Source: Collinsella sp. WCA1-178-WT-3 (M1) (lineage in GTDB: Bacteria > Actinomycetota > Coriobacteriia > Coriobacteriales > Coriobacteriaceae). From it: a stretch of DNA of 64,000 nt. Made by a program: the position numbers and the translations under genes. The stretch lies in NCBI RefSeq assembly GCF_009696325.1, contig NZ_VUME01000002.1, forward strand, positions 62,001 through 126,000. Direction: 5' to 3'. Numbering within the stretch: position 1 is the stretch's first letter; each line of letters begins with the position of its first letter. Shown here in pieces: positions 50,622 through 62,231 of the stretch. The notes under the pieces are model-generated. The model ran no database searches, was not told where the DNA came from, and was given only the letters and a program-made list of their open reading frames with translations.

Positions 50622-53452
50622 TGGCTGCCAAACTCATCGATCTTTCCTTTACGCTCAACGGCCGCAAGGTCAAGGTTCAGATTGCCCCCGACACCATGCT
50701 CTTTGCGCTGCTGCGCGAGCAGGGCTGCGCGTCGGTGCGCTGCGCCTGCGAGACTACTAACTGCGGCCTGTGCACGGTGTGGCTCGACGGCGACCCGGTG
50801 CTGAGCTGCTCGGTTCCCGCTGCGCGCGTCGAGGGCCGCTCCGTCACCACGCTCGAGGGCCTCAAGGCCGAGTCCGAGGCGTTCGCCCACGCAATGGCTG
50901 CCGAAGGTGCCGAGCAGTGCGGTTTTTGCGCCCCCGGCCTCATCATGAACGTGCTGGCGCTTGCCCGCGCCGCCAAGGAGGACCCGAGCCTCGTCGCCAC
51001 GCGCGAGGAGCTCTCGCGCCAGCTCGCCGGCAACCTCTGCCGTTGCAGCGGCTACGAGAGCCAGCTGCGCGCCATCGTCCGCTTCCTTAACGAGTCTGGT
51101 GTGCAGGTGGGCTTTGAGATGCCCGAGCTTCCGGTCAACGACACCAGCTGCGATGGCGTCTCGTACAAGCAGATCACCCATAAGCAGCCCAAGAAGGACT
51201 CGAAGGCCCTGCTCGAGGGGCGTCCCGTCTACACAGGAGACCTGGTGCCCGCCGGCGCCCTTATCGTCAAGCTCAAGCGCAGCCCGTATGCCCGTGCCAA
51301 GATCCGCTCCATCGATACGTCGCGCGCCCTGAAGGTGCCCGGCGTGGTGGGCGTCTACACCTACGAGGACGTGCCCAAGCGCCGCTTTACCATCGCCGGC
51401 CAGAGCTATCCGCAGCCGAGCCCCTACGACCGCCTGATCCTCGAGAACCTGGTGCGCTACCAAAACGAGGAGGTGGCGATCGTCGCCGCCGAGACCGAGG
51501 AGGCCGCCGACAAGGCACTCAAGCTCATCAAGGTCGACTACGAGGTGCTCGAGCCCCTGCTCGACTTTACCCAGGCGCTCGATAACGACATCGTGGTCCA
51601 CCCCGAGGGCGACGTGACCTTTATGTTCCCGCAGGGCGGCGACGTTGCTCGCAACCTGGTGTGCAGCGGTACCAGCGATTTTGGCGACCTGGACGAGGCC
51701 TTCGCCCAGAGCGACATTGTCTTTGAGCGCACCTACACCAGCCAGGCCACGCAGACCGCGCCCATGGAGACCTTCCGTGCCTTCGCGACGACCGACGCGT
51801 TTGGCCGCATCTCGGTGACCACCTCCACGCAGGTTCCCTTCCATGTGCGCCGCATGGTCGCGCAGTCGCTCGACATTCCGCAGTCGCAGGTGCAGGTTAT
51901 TAAGCCGCGCATCGGCGGCGGCTTTGGCTCCAAGCAGACGGGCTGCTGCGAGATCTTCGTGGCGTTCGTGACCCAGCAGACTGGCCGTCCGAGCTATTGC
52001 TGCTACACCCGCGAGGAGACCATCACTGCGGGCAACTCGCGTCACCAGATGCAGATGACCGTCAAGCTGGGCGCCATGAAAGACGGCACCATCACGGCCA
52101 TCGACCTGCACACGTTGTCCAACGCTGGCGCGTATGGCGAGCATGCCACCACGACGATCGGCCTCTCGGGCCACAAGAGCCTGCCCATCTACAACCATGT
52201 GAAGGCGAGCCGCTTTAGGTGGGACGCTGTCTACACCAACACCAACCGCGGCGGTGCGTATCGCGGCTACGGCGCCACCCAGGGCCAGTTTGCCGTGGAG
52301 AGCGCCGTCAACGAGCTCGCCGACATGCTGCACATGGATCCCGCCGACCTGCGCCTTAAGAACATCGTGCGCGAGGGCGAGATTATGCCGCAGTACTACA
52401 ACGAAAAGCTCAACGCCTGCGCGCTCGACCGTTGCCTGCTGCGTGCGATGGACATGATCGGCTGGCGCGACAAGCCGCTGGCCGTGGACCTGGGCGACCG
52501 CGTGCGTGCTCTGGGCTGCGCGCTCACCATGCAGGGCTCGGGCATCTCCAACGTGGATATCGGCGGCATCGACATGCGCCTGGAGGAGGACGGCTTCATT
52601 ACCATCGGCACCGGCGCCACCGATAACGGCATGGGTGTCGACACGATCCTGGCGCAGATTGCCGCCGAGGAGCTGGGCGTGGAGAGCTCGCTTATCGTGG
52701 TGCGCGGCGTGGACACCGACGTCTCGCCGTTCGATGCCGGCTCGTACGCGAGCTCGGGCACGTACGTGACGGGCCTGGCGGCCAAGAATGCCGCGACCGA
52801 GCTGCGCGAGAAGATCTGCGCTAAGGCCGCCCAGATGTGGGACGTGGACGCCGCCGACGTGGTCTTCGACGGCCAGTACGTGCGTCTGTCTGACGAGCGC
52901 GCCGCTCGCGAGTGCGGCCGCTACCTCACGCTGCGCGACTTTGCCAACCTGTGCGTCAAGAACATCGCGGGCGGCGACGCGCTCACCTCGCATGCTTCTG
53001 CCTGCCTGCCCGTTTCGCCTCCGCCGTTTATGGCCGGCATTGCCGAGGTCGAGGTCGACAAGGCCACCGGCAAGGTGACTGTGGTGGACTATGCGGCGGC
53101 TGTGGACTGCGGCACCGTGATCAACGAGGCACTCGCGCGCGTCCAGGCCGAGGGCGGCATTGCCCAGGGCATCGGTCACGCACTCTACGAGATTGTCGAG
53201 CACGACGACCGCGGTCGCCTGCGCACCGGTGACTTTATGAGCTACAAGCTGCCCACGCGCCTGGATATCGGCAGCATTCGCGTGGCCTTTGAGCCGAGCT
53301 ACGAGCCGACGGGCCCGTTTGGCGCCAAGTCGATCGGCGAGGTCGTCATCAACACACCGCTCGCCGCCGTTGCCTCGGCCGTGGCGCACGCCACCGGCCA
53401 CCAGGTTCGCTCGCTGCCGATCACGCCCGAGAAGGCCCTGCTGGGGGAGTAG
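50621..53452 (+). CDS. Xanthine dehydrogenase-family Mo subunit with fused 2Fe-2S domain
   Basis: 943 residues joining two normally separate subunits. Residues 1-160 hold two [2Fe-2S] sites: CACETTNCGLCTVW with a later Cys near 63, and CGFCAPGLIM...CRCSGY. From about 195 the molybdopterin subunit follows: GRPVYTGDLVPAGAL, GGGFGSKQTGCCE near 427-439, GGAYRGYGATQGQF near 544, and the base-catalyst Glu in GAKSIGEVVINTP near 906. Substrate (xanthine, purine, nicotinate, aldehyde) cannot be told. Given the selenium genes in this window it could be a selenium-dependent molybdenum hydroxylase, but this is inference. Confidence 0.88.
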   Translation: MAAKLIDLSFTLNGRKVKVQIAPDTMLFALLREQGCASVRCACETTNCGLCTVWLDGDPVLSCSVPAARVEGRSVTTLEGLKAESEAFAHAMAAEGAEQCGFCAPGLIMNVLALARAAKEDPSLVATREELSRQLAGNLCRCSGYESQLRAIVRFLNESGVQVGFEMPELPVNDTSCDGVSYKQITHKQPKKDSKALLEGRPVYTGDLVPAGALIVKLKRSPYARAKIRSIDTSRALKVPGVVGVYTYEDVPKRRFTIAGQSYPQPSPYDRLILENLVRYQNEEVAIVAAETEEAADKALKLIKVDYEVLEPLLDFTQALDNDIVVHPEGDVTFMFPQGGDVARNLVCSGTSDFGDLDEAFAQSDIVFERTYTSQATQTAPMETFRAFATTDAFGRISVTTSTQVPFHVRRMVAQSLDIPQSQVQVIKPRIGGGFGSKQTGCCEIFVAFVTQQTGRPSYCCYTREETITAGNSRHQMQMTVKLGAMKDGTITAIDLHTLSNAGAYGEHATTTIGLSGHKSLPIYNHVKASRFRWDAVYTNTNRGGAYRGYGATQGQFAVESAVNELADMLHMDPADLRLKNIVREGEIMPQYYNEKLNACALDRCLLRAMDMIGWRDKPLAVDLGDRVRALGCALTMQGSGISNVDIGGIDMRLEEDGFITIGTGATDNGMGVDTILAQIAAEELGVESSLIVVRGVDTDVSPFDAGSYASSGTYVTGLAAKNAATELREKICAKAAQMWDVDAADVVFDGQYVRLSDERAARECGRYLTLRDFANLCVKNIAGGDALTSHASACLPVSPPPFMAGIAEVEVDKATGKVTVVDYAAAVDCGTVINEALARVQAEGGIAQGIGHALYEIVEHDDRGRLRTGDFMSYKLPTRLDIGSIRVAFEPSYEPTGPFGAKSIGEVVINTPLAAVASAVAHATGHQVRSLPITPEKALLGE

Positions 53453-53496
53453 GCGAGGAGTCGCTGTCGACGCTCTTTGCCTAGCCCGGGGAAACC

Positions 53497-53528
53497 GCAG
53501 CCCACTTTTCAACCGAATTGTGGGCTGC
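53497..53528. terminator. Hairpin after the molybdenum hydroxylase
   Basis: GCAGCCCAC (53497-53505) with GTGGGCTGC (53520-53528); no U run follows, so termination strength is uncertain. Confidence 0.5.
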
Positions 53529-53544
53529 GGGAGATAGCCGATGG

Positions 53545-53627
53545 GGGTAGCTAATTTGGGACGGGGCTTTTTTAGCTACCCCCACAAGCGGGGTAGCTAA
53601 AAAAGCCCCGTCCCAAATTAGCTACCC
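53545..53627. repeat. 38-bp perfect inverted repeat, GGGAC family
   Basis: Arms 53545-53582 and 53590-53627 are perfect reverse complements around CACAAGC. Each arm contains GTAGCTAATTTGGGACGG, and short GGGTAGCTA ends make each arm itself foldable. Related half-palindromes occur at 63371-63452 and 63745-63780. Confidence 0.9.
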
Positions 53628-53722
53628 TGTTTCGCTGTAACTCGTGGTGAGGTCGTGGGCCTAAAAAGGTGTGCGTGCGCTTGCCGTTCGTATCTGCTAT
53701 CATTCCTAGTCTGTGCGCTCAT

Positions 53723-53806
53723 GCGGGCGTGGCGGAATTGGTAGACGCGCCAGATTTAGGTTCTGGTGGGATTCCCGTGAAGGTTCGAGTCCTTTCGCCC
53801 GCACCA
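53723..53806 (+). tRNA. tRNA-Leu(UAG)
   Basis: 84 nt including CCA. Acceptor GCGGGCG/CGCCCGC, anticodon stem CCAGA/TCTGG with loop TTTAGGT (TAG), long class II variable arm (GTGGGATTCCCGT), T arm AAGGTTCGAGTCCTT. Confidence 0.95.
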
Positions 53807-53897
53807 ACGCACCTGCGTCGGCCTCGGCCGTCGCGACACTTTGTTGCATAAAGGTACCAGCACCTCAGATAAGCTGGGCAGTATGAGGAGGAACGTG

Positions 53898-55196
53898 TTG
53901 AACATCACCGCTTCTGACGTCAAGGACGCCAAGCTCACCGCTACGGTCACCATCCCGGCCGCCGACGTCGACGCCGCGATCAAGAAGGCCTACAAGGACA
54001 CCGCCAAGAAGTACCGCTTCCCGGGCTTCCGTGCCGGCAAGGCTCCCCGTCCGGTCATCGACGCTGCTCTTGGCGCCGAGGCCACCCTCGCTCAGGCCAC
54101 CAACGATCTGATCGCCGCCAACGAGCCCGCCGTCCTCAACGAGCTGGACATCGTCCCCACCAAGAACGGTGACTACAAGGAGCTCGACCTCGCCAAGGAT
54201 CACGAGGACTACACCTACACCGTCGAGTTCTCCCTGCGTCCTGCCGCCGAGCTCTCCTCCTACGACGCCGTCGAGATCGAGATGCCTCCCGCGGAGGTCA
54301 CCGAGTCCGAGATCAACAACCAGGTCGAGATGCTCCTCAACTACCGTGCCACCTTCGAGGACGTCGAGGATCGTGCCGTCGAGGCCGAGGACTACGTTAC
54401 CGTCGACCTCAAGGCCGTCGAGAACGCCGACAACTTCGCTGCCGAGGGCCGCATGCTCATCGCCGGTAGCGACAGCAACCCCAAGGAGTTCAACGAGGCT
54501 CTGATCGGTGCTAACGTCGACGACGTCAAGACCGTCACCTGGACCGACGAGGTCGAGGATGGCGAGGAGGCCGAGACCCACACCGTCGAGGTCACCGTCA
54601 AGGGCATCAAGGTCCGCAACACCCCCGAGCTCACCGACGAGCTCGTCAAGTCCGACTTTGGCTTCGACAGCATCGATGCTATGCGCGACGCCATCAAGCT
54701 CGAGATCGAGCAGGACAAGGCTTCCCGCCTTCCGGCCGAGAAGGAGAACCGTTGCGTCGCCGCTCTCGCCGAGCGTCTGCAGCTCGAGGAGATGGACGCC
54801 GACTACGAGCAGTCTGTCTTTGAGGAGCTTGGCCAGAACTTCCTGTCCAACCTCGCTGCCCGCGGCATGACGCTGGACACCTGGCTGCCCGCTTCCGGCC
54901 TGACCATGGAGCAGTTCATCGGCGACCTGCACAAGCAGGCCAACGATGTTGCCCGCGAGTCCCTGGCGCTCGACGCCCTCGCCCGTGAGCTCAAGATCGA
55001 GGTCACCGAGGACGACGTCAACGCCGAGTTCGAGAAGGCCGGCGTCAAGGACGTCGAGGCTTCCAAGGCCGAGTTCATCGCCGATGGACGCATGCCTGCC
55101 GTCCGCGAGTCCATCCGTCGCTCCAAGGCCGTCGACCACCTGGTCGAGAACGCCAAGGTGACCGAGGTCGACGAGACCGCCAAGGACGCCGAGTAA
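53898..55196 (+). CDS. tig: Trigger factor
   Basis: 432 residues. Ribosome-associated chaperone and peptidyl-prolyl isomerase. The ribosome-docking signature KYRFPGFRAGKAPRPVI is near 37-53; an FKBP-like domain spans about 150-240; the C-terminal chaperone arms follow (VEIEM...KAVDHLVENAKV). The tail is acidic. The TTG at 53898 is chosen because AGGAGG lies 6 nt upstream and the protein then begins (M)NITASDVKDAKL, as trigger factors do; GTG at 53895 and ATG at 53883 are alternatives. It heads the common order tig-clpP-clpX. Confidence 0.93.
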   Translation: MNITASDVKDAKLTATVTIPAADVDAAIKKAYKDTAKKYRFPGFRAGKAPRPVIDAALGAEATLAQATNDLIAANEPAVLNELDIVPTKNGDYKELDLAKDHEDYTYTVEFSLRPAAELSSYDAVEIEMPPAEVTESEINNQVEMLLNYRATFEDVEDRAVEAEDYVTVDLKAVENADNFAAEGRMLIAGSDSNPKEFNEALIGANVDDVKTVTWTDEVEDGEEAETHTVEVTVKGIKVRNTPELTDELVKSDFGFDSIDAMRDAIKLEIEQDKASRLPAEKENRCVAALAERLQLEEMDADYEQSVFEELGQNFLSNLAARGMTLDTWLPASGLTMEQFIGDLHKQANDVARESLALDALARELKIEVTEDDVNAEFEKAGVKDVEASKAEFIADGRMPAVRESIRRSKAVDHLVENAKVTEVDETAKDAE

Positions 55197-55272
55197 TTCT
55201 CGCCACCTTTCCCGCGAGCGCATGCAGGCGCCTGTGATGGGGTAAAGTTATAAACCGGTTATTCGGTTGCTT

Positions 55273-55318
55273 CGTACGGTGCCAGCCAATGCATAGCATG
55301 CGGGCACCGTACGTTTAT
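55273..55318 (+). terminator. Terminator between tig and clpP
   Basis: CGTACGGTGCC (55273-55283) with GGCACCGTACG (55303-55313), then TTTAT. ClpP therefore probably has its own promoter or partial read-through. Confidence 0.7.
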
Positions 55319-55359
55319 CTAGAACCAATTTGGTCCGCAAGAGAGAAATGGAGATGCGT

Positions 55360-55980
55360 ATGATCGCTAAGTTCGATTCCGCCCTCGTGCCATACGTTAT
55401 CGAGCAGACGCCGCGCGGCGAGCGCAGCTACGATATCTATTCGCGCCTGCTCAACGACCGCATCATCTTCTTGGGCGAGGAGATCAACTCCGTCAGCGCC
55501 AACCTGGTCGTTGCCCAGCTGCTGCATCTTGAGAGCCAGGATGCCGAGAAGGATATCTCGCTCTACATCAATTCGCCCGGTGGCGAGGTCTACTCCGGCC
55601 TGGCGATTCTGGACACTATGAACTTTATCAAGCCGCAGGTCTCCACCATTTGCGTCGGTATGGCCGCGTCTATGGCCGCCGTGCTGCTTTCGGCCGGCGC
55701 CAAGGGCAAGCGCTTCTGCCTGCCGCACTCCAAGGTCATGATTCACCAGCCCAGTGGCGGTGCCCAGGGTCAGCAGACCGAGATCGAGATCGTGGCCGAG
55801 GAGATCAAGAAGACCCGTCGCGAGCTCAACCAGATCTTGTCCGACGCCTCGGGCCAGCCGATCGAGAGGGTCCAGGCCGATACCGAGCGCGACAACTACC
55901 TGACCGCTGCCGAGGCCCTTGACTACGGCCTGATCGACCGTATCGTTACCTCGCGCGATCTTGCCGCGAAGGACGCCTAG
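55360..55980 (+). CDS. clpP: ATP-dependent Clp protease proteolytic subunit
   Basis: 206 residues from ATG 55360; in-frame ATGs at 55348 and 55354 are alternatives, but TGGAG spacing favours 55360. Catalytic triad: Ser in [16 protein letters not shown] near 97-102, His in [12 protein letters not shown] near 125, Asp in the ILSDASG region near 174. INSPGG (oxyanion) is near 70. It forms the tetradecameric chamber fed by ClpX, encoded one base downstream. Confidence 0.95.
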   Translation: MIAKFDSALVPYVIEQTPRGERSYDIYSRLLNDRIIFLGEEINSVSANLVVAQLLHLESQDAEKDISLYINSPGGEVYSGLAILDTMNFIKPQVSTICVGMAASMAAVLLSAGAKGKRFCLPHSKVMIHQPSGGAQGQQTEIEIVAEEIKKTRRELNQILSDASGQPIERVQADTERDNYLTAAEALDYGLIDRIVTSRDLAAKDA

Positions 55981-55981
55981 G

Positions 55982-57397
55982 ATGGCCGGTAACATGCAGG
56001 ACAACTTTGACGAGAACGGCAACCCCATCCGCTGCTCCTTCTGCGGAAAAGAGCAGGGTCAGGTGCGCCGCCTTGTAAAGGGCCCTACCAACATCTTTAT
56101 CTGCGACGAGTGCGTTGCCGCCTGCTCCGAGATCTTGGAGGAGTCGCTGGCTTCGGACTTTATGGATGCCGCCTGCAACGGCAAGCTGCCGGGCTTCCTC
56201 AACGACCACGGTCAGGCTGCCGGGCAGCCTGCCATGGATCCCGAGGCCGAGGGCTTTGAGCTCGAGGACGACGTGCGTCAGGTCATCACGCACGTGCCGA
56301 CCCCGCACGAGATCTATGACGAGCTTTCGGCCTATGTCATGGGTCAGGAAGACGCCAAGCGCGCCATGTCGGTTGCCGTGTACAACCACTACCGTCGCGT
56401 GATCGAGGGCGGCGCCGCGCTTTCGGCCTTTGACGAGGCCTCGGGTGCGGGTTCGCGGCTCGACGACGATATGGACGAGGTGGAGCTCGCCAAGTCCAAC
56501 ATCTTGCTGCTCGGTCCCACCGGTACCGGTAAGACCTTGCTCGCCCAGACGCTCGCGCGCATCCTCGAGGTGCCGTTTGCCATCGCCGACGCCACCGCAC
56601 TCACCGAGGCCGGTTACGTGGGCGAGGACGTGGAGAACATCCTGCTCAAGCTCATCAATGCTGCCGATGGCGATATCGAGCGTGCGCAGGTCGGCATCAT
56701 CTACGTGGACGAGATCGACAAGATCGCCCGCAAGGCCGAGAACCTCTCCATCACCCGCGACGTTTCGGGCGAGGGCGTTCAGCAGGCGCTGCTTAAGATC
56801 CTTGAGGGCACGGTGGCAAGCGTTCCGCCCACCGGCGGCCGCAAGCACCCCCAGCAGGAGCTGCTGCAGATCGACACGACCAATATCTTGTTTATCTGCG
56901 GCGGTGCCTTTGTGGGTCTGGACAAGATTATCGCCGATCGCGTGGGCAACAAGGGCGTGGGCTTTAACTCCGAGATCGCCGGCCCCACCTCGGTCGACGA
57001 GAACGACCTGCTGCGTCAGGTGCTCCCGCAGGACCTCAACGCCTTTGGTATGATCCCCGAGTTTGTGGGACGTACGCCCGTCGTCACCCAGACACAGGCG
57101 CTCGACGAGGACGACCTGGTGTCGATCCTGACCGAGCCAAAGAACGCCGTTGTGCGTCAGTACCGCAAGATGTTCCAGCTCGAGGACGTTGAACTTGAGT
57201 TTGAGGACGCCGCCCTGCACGAGATTGCCCGCATGGCGCTTGCCCGCAAGACCGGCGCCCGCGGCCTGCGCTCCATCTGCGAGGACGTGCTGCAGCAGAC
57301 GATGTTCGATCTGCCGAGCGAGGAAGGAGTCGCCAAGGTCATCGTGACCGAAGCCTCCGTAAAGGGCACCGAACAGCCCCAGCGCATCTACGGCTAA
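55982..57397 (+). CDS. clpX: ATP-dependent Clp protease ATP-binding subunit
   Basis: 471 residues. The N-terminal zinc domain has CSFCGK and ICDECVAAC (residues about 18-49). AAA+ module: Walker [11 protein letters not shown] near 178, Walker [13 protein letters not shown] near 239, sensor 1 region FICGGAF, and the sensor 2 GARGLRS near 434. The ClpP-docking IGF-like loop reads around VGLDKII. A ~50-residue insertion lies between the zinc domain and AAA+ module. Start at ATG 55982 directly after the clpP stop; ATG 55994 is an alternative. Confidence 0.95.
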   Translation: MAGNMQDNFDENGNPIRCSFCGKEQGQVRRLVKGPTNIFICDECVAACSEILEESLASDFMDAACNGKLPGFLNDHGQAAGQPAMDPEAEGFELEDDVRQVITHVPTPHEIYDELSAYVMGQEDAKRAMSVAVYNHYRRVIEGGAALSAFDEASGAGSRLDDDMDEVELAKSNILLLGPTGTGKTLLAQTLARILEVPFAIADATALTEAGYVGEDVENILLKLINAADGDIERAQVGIIYVDEIDKIARKAENLSITRDVSGEGVQQALLKILEGTVASVPPTGGRKHPQQELLQIDTTNILFICGGAFVGLDKIIADRVGNKGVGFNSEIAGPTSVDENDLLRQVLPQDLNAFGMIPEFVGRTPVVTQTQALDEDDLVSILTEPKNAVVRQYRKMFQLEDVELEFEDAALHEIARMALARKTGARGLRSICEDVLQQTMFDLPSEEGVAKVIVTEASVKGTEQPQRIYG

Positions 57398-57488
57398 CCT
57401 GCCAAAAAGGGACAGGTTTATTTTGGCAGGTTTTATCAGGGAGAATGACGTTTGCCCATATTAAACCGACCAAAATAAACCTGTCCCT
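57398..57488. repeat. Nested alternative palindromes after clpX, GGGAC family
   Basis: CCTGCCAAAA (57398-57407) pairs with TTTTGGCAGG (57421-57430); alternatively AGGGACAGGTTTATTTTGG (57408-57426) pairs with its perfect complement at 57470-57488. The two foldings exclude each other. Confidence 0.8.
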
Positions 57489-57518
57489 AAATGGTAGGTT
57501 TCGCAAATGTGAATTTGA

Positions 57519-57555
57519 ATAGCCTCCGACCACCCGCGGTCGGAGGCTATTTTAT
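57519..57555 (+). terminator. Rho-independent terminator of clpX
   Basis: ATAGCCTCCGACC (57519-57531) with GGTCGGAGGCTAT (57538-57550), then TTTTATA. Confidence 0.88.
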
Positions 57556-57646
57556 ATATACGCAATAACCCCAACTACCTGTGTTATTCTGTGTGTTTGT
57601 TTAAGCCTCAGCGAAGTCGTATCAGACTGAAGTAATCGATACCTAA

Positions 57647-57686
57647 GGGGAGGAATGCAGACCCTGGCGGGCCTACATTCCTCCCC
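57647..57686 (+). promoter_or_regulatory. valS: Leader hairpin before valS
   Basis: GGGGAGGAATG (57647-57657) pairs perfectly with CATTCCTCCCC (57676-57686), 20 bp before the valS start. The 5' arm mimics an RBS plus ATG in frame with valS, but the spacing is only 1 nt. It may modulate initiation. The gap 57556-57705 holds nothing else recognisable; it is too short for a T-box. Confidence 0.5.
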
Positions 57687-57705
57687 GGTGGGACGGGAGA
57701 GATAT

Positions 57706-60402
<2,697 letters not shown>

Positions 60403-60455
60403 GGTTTACTCGGGGGTGCGTCCCGATGCTTTGCTCTCCGCTGGGGACACCTATT

Positions 60456-60477
60456 CCGCCGTTCTAACGAACGGCGG
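60456..60477 (+). terminator. Hairpin after valS
   Basis: CCGCCGTT (60456-60463) with AACGGCGG (60470-60477); no U run. Possibly a weak terminator. Confidence 0.4.
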
Positions 60478-60493
60478 CTGACTCGACGCTGCA

Positions 60494-60590
60494 AACGCCT
60501 CTGATGGCCAATCTGCCGTTCAACTTCGGGCGCATGGGCATAAGCCCTATGCGCCTTTGTTTCACGGCACCTTGGCTCATCAGAGGCGTT
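60494..60590. repeat. Intergenic repeat family I, copy D
   Basis: Outer stem AACGCCTCTGATG/CATCAGAGGCGTT, middle stem GCCGT/ACGGC flanked by TCAA and GTTTC, inner GCGCATGGG/CCCTATGCGC around CATAAG. Same architecture as copy A with unrelated outer arms. Confidence 0.78.
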
Positions 60591-60648
60591 TTCGCTGACT
60601 ATCCTCAACCTATACTGTTTTATTTTTCTATGAATGGCGGTTCTGAAA

Positions 60649-61992
60649 ATGCCTAAGCGTTCTGGCTTGTATACCGTTCCTTTTGAGTTTGATTTGCTTT
60701 CGTTTGATGAGGCTGTGGGGCTTGCTGCCGATACGGGGCGGATTTCTGGGGATGCTGGTCCTCTGCTCGAGACGGTTGTCGATATGCTCGATGAGCTGGG
60801 GCGGCCGGACGAGTACTTTGATTGCATTCAGGTTGCCGGTACCAATGGCAAGACTTCGACGACGCGTTTTTCGGCTGCTATCCTTCGCGGCGAGGGGCTC
60901 AAGGCTGCGCTTTATACGTCGCCGCAGCTTGTTCGCTATCCCGAGCGCATGGAGGTCGATGGGCACGTCGTGAGCGATGAGGCGTTTGCCCGTGGCGTTT
61001 CTGCTGCTGTTGAGGCGGGGCATCGAGTGAATGCGCGCCGCGTGGTGGCGGGGGAGCGTGCCTATACCATCACGCCGTTTGACCTGCTGACGGCCGCCGC
61101 GCTTGTGGTGTTTGCCGAGGCTCGCGTGGATGTCGCCGTGCTCGAGGTCGGCATGGGCGGTCGCTGGGACGCCACGAGCGCGACCGATCCCGTTGCCGTT
61201 GCCATCACGGGCATCGGACTCGACCACACGCGCATTCTGGGCGATACGCTCGAGGCCATTGCGGGGGAGAAGGCCGCCGTCATTAAGCCCGGACGCCTGG
61301 TTGTGCTGGGCGAGGGCACGCATGAGCCGAGCGTTCAGCGCGTTATGGACACCCGTTGTCGCGAGTGTGGTGTGGTGCCGCTGGTGGTGAGCCACACCAC
61401 GACCAAGGTGCCGGCGCATGTGGGCGATACGGTTGAGTTTAGCTGTACCACGCCGCGTGCGATTTATACGTCGAGCATGGTTAAGCCGGCGTATCAGCCG
61501 CAGAATGCCGCGTGCGCGATTATGCTCTGCGAGGGGTATCTGGGTCGCGAGCTCGACCACGAGGCGCTTGATGCTTCGCTTATGGGCTGCCCCACGCCGG
61601 GCCGTTTTGATGTGTTGGGAACCGATCCGCTCAAGCTGATCGACGCCTGCCATAACCCCCAGAGCTGCGAGAACTTTGTGAGCGCCTTGGACGAGATCGA
61701 TCCGTGCGTAGAGAATCGACCCACGTTGCTGTGCGCCGCGCTGGCAGACAAGGACGTGGCGGGTATCGTCGACGTGCTGATCCCGGCCTTCCCGCGCGTG
61801 GTCGTCACACAGACCGATTCCGATCGCGCCCTGCCGGCGGAGGAGCTTGCTGCCCTGGTGGATTCCGATAAGCTCGCAGGCGTGTACCCCAGCGTGTCCG
61901 AGGCCCTCGCAGCCTTTGAGGCCGCAGGCGCGCCCTTCATAGCAGCAGGCACCATCACCCTGGCCGGCGAAGTTGCCGGTCTGCTCCGCTAG
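60649..61992 (+). CDS. folC: Folylpolyglutamate synthase / dihydrofolate synthase
   Basis: 447 residues. Adds glutamate to folates (and possibly to dihydropteroate). P-loop VAGTNGKTSTTRFSAAIL near 63-80, LYTSPQLVRYPERM near 90, Omega-loop region ITPFDLLTAAALVVFAE, VLEVGMGGRWDATSATDP near 165-182, and LIDACHNPQSCENF in place of the DGAHNP motif near 329. The ATG at 60649 (MPKRSG) or 60634 is the start; neither has a good RBS. TATACT near 60610 is a -10 candidate. Not in an operon. Confidence 0.92.
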   Translation: MPKRSGLYTVPFEFDLLSFDEAVGLAADTGRISGDAGPLLETVVDMLDELGRPDEYFDCIQVAGTNGKTSTTRFSAAILRGEGLKAALYTSPQLVRYPERMEVDGHVVSDEAFARGVSAAVEAGHRVNARRVVAGERAYTITPFDLLTAAALVVFAEARVDVAVLEVGMGGRWDATSATDPVAVAITGIGLDHTRILGDTLEAIAGEKAAVIKPGRLVVLGEGTHEPSVQRVMDTRCRECGVVPLVVSHTTTKVPAHVGDTVEFSCTTPRAIYTSSMVKPAYQPQNAACAIMLCEGYLGRELDHEALDASLMGCPTPGRFDVLGTDPLKLIDACHNPQSCENFVSALDEIDPCVENRPTLLCAALADKDVAGIVDVLIPAFPRVVVTQTDSDRALPAEELAALVDSDKLAGVYPSVSEALAAFEAAGAPFIAAGTITLAGEVAGLLR

Positions 61993-62024
61993 ATCCCTTC
62001 CGCAGGGTAGCTAGTTTGCCTGCT

Positions 62025-62186
62025 CGCCACGAAATGGGCCTATATACTACGTTTGACCGGCTACCCTCAACCATGCCGAGAATCGCAAAATCAAAACCGC
62101 AGGTAGAAGGCTTGCCAATTTTCAAAAAATACCCGCATGGTCGCCCCATGCGGGTTAAACGTAGTAGATAGGCCCATTTCGTGGCG
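62025..62186. repeat. Intergenic repeat family II, copy 1
   Basis: 30-bp arms (62025-62054 and 62157-62186, 29 of 30 paired) enclose a core with ACCATG, ATCGCAAAAT and AAACCGCAGGTAGAAGGCTT (62094-62113), followed by the hairpin ACCCGCATGG/CCATGCGGGT. No reading frame. Copy 2 is at 63461-63620. Confidence 0.85.
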
Positions 62187-62197
62187 GCATTCATGTG

Positions 62198-62228
62198 ATG
62201 CGGCAAAGGGGCTGTCCCTTTGCCGCAT
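62198..62228. terminator. GGGAC-type palindrome downstream of the M24 peptidase
   Basis: ATGCGGCAAAGGG (62198-62210) with CCCTTTGCCGCAT (62216-62228). Placed 4 bp beyond the end of the minus-strand gene, so probably its terminator though without a U run. Confidence 0.6.
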
Positions 62229-62231
62229 TGC

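Noticed and set aside
50618-53512. 964-codon antisense frame opposite the molybdenum hydroxylase
   Set aside because: Low-complexity translation; the plus strand holds Fe-S and Mo-binding motifs in order.
53883-53897. ATG at 53883 as start of trigger factor
   Set aside because: The AGGAGG that would serve translation lies within that extension; the TTG at 53898 has correct spacing and gives the usual N-terminus.
57556-57705. T-box leader before valS
   Set aside because: The region is too short, and no specifier loop or GGGTGG-type T-box sequence is present; only a simple hairpin is visible.
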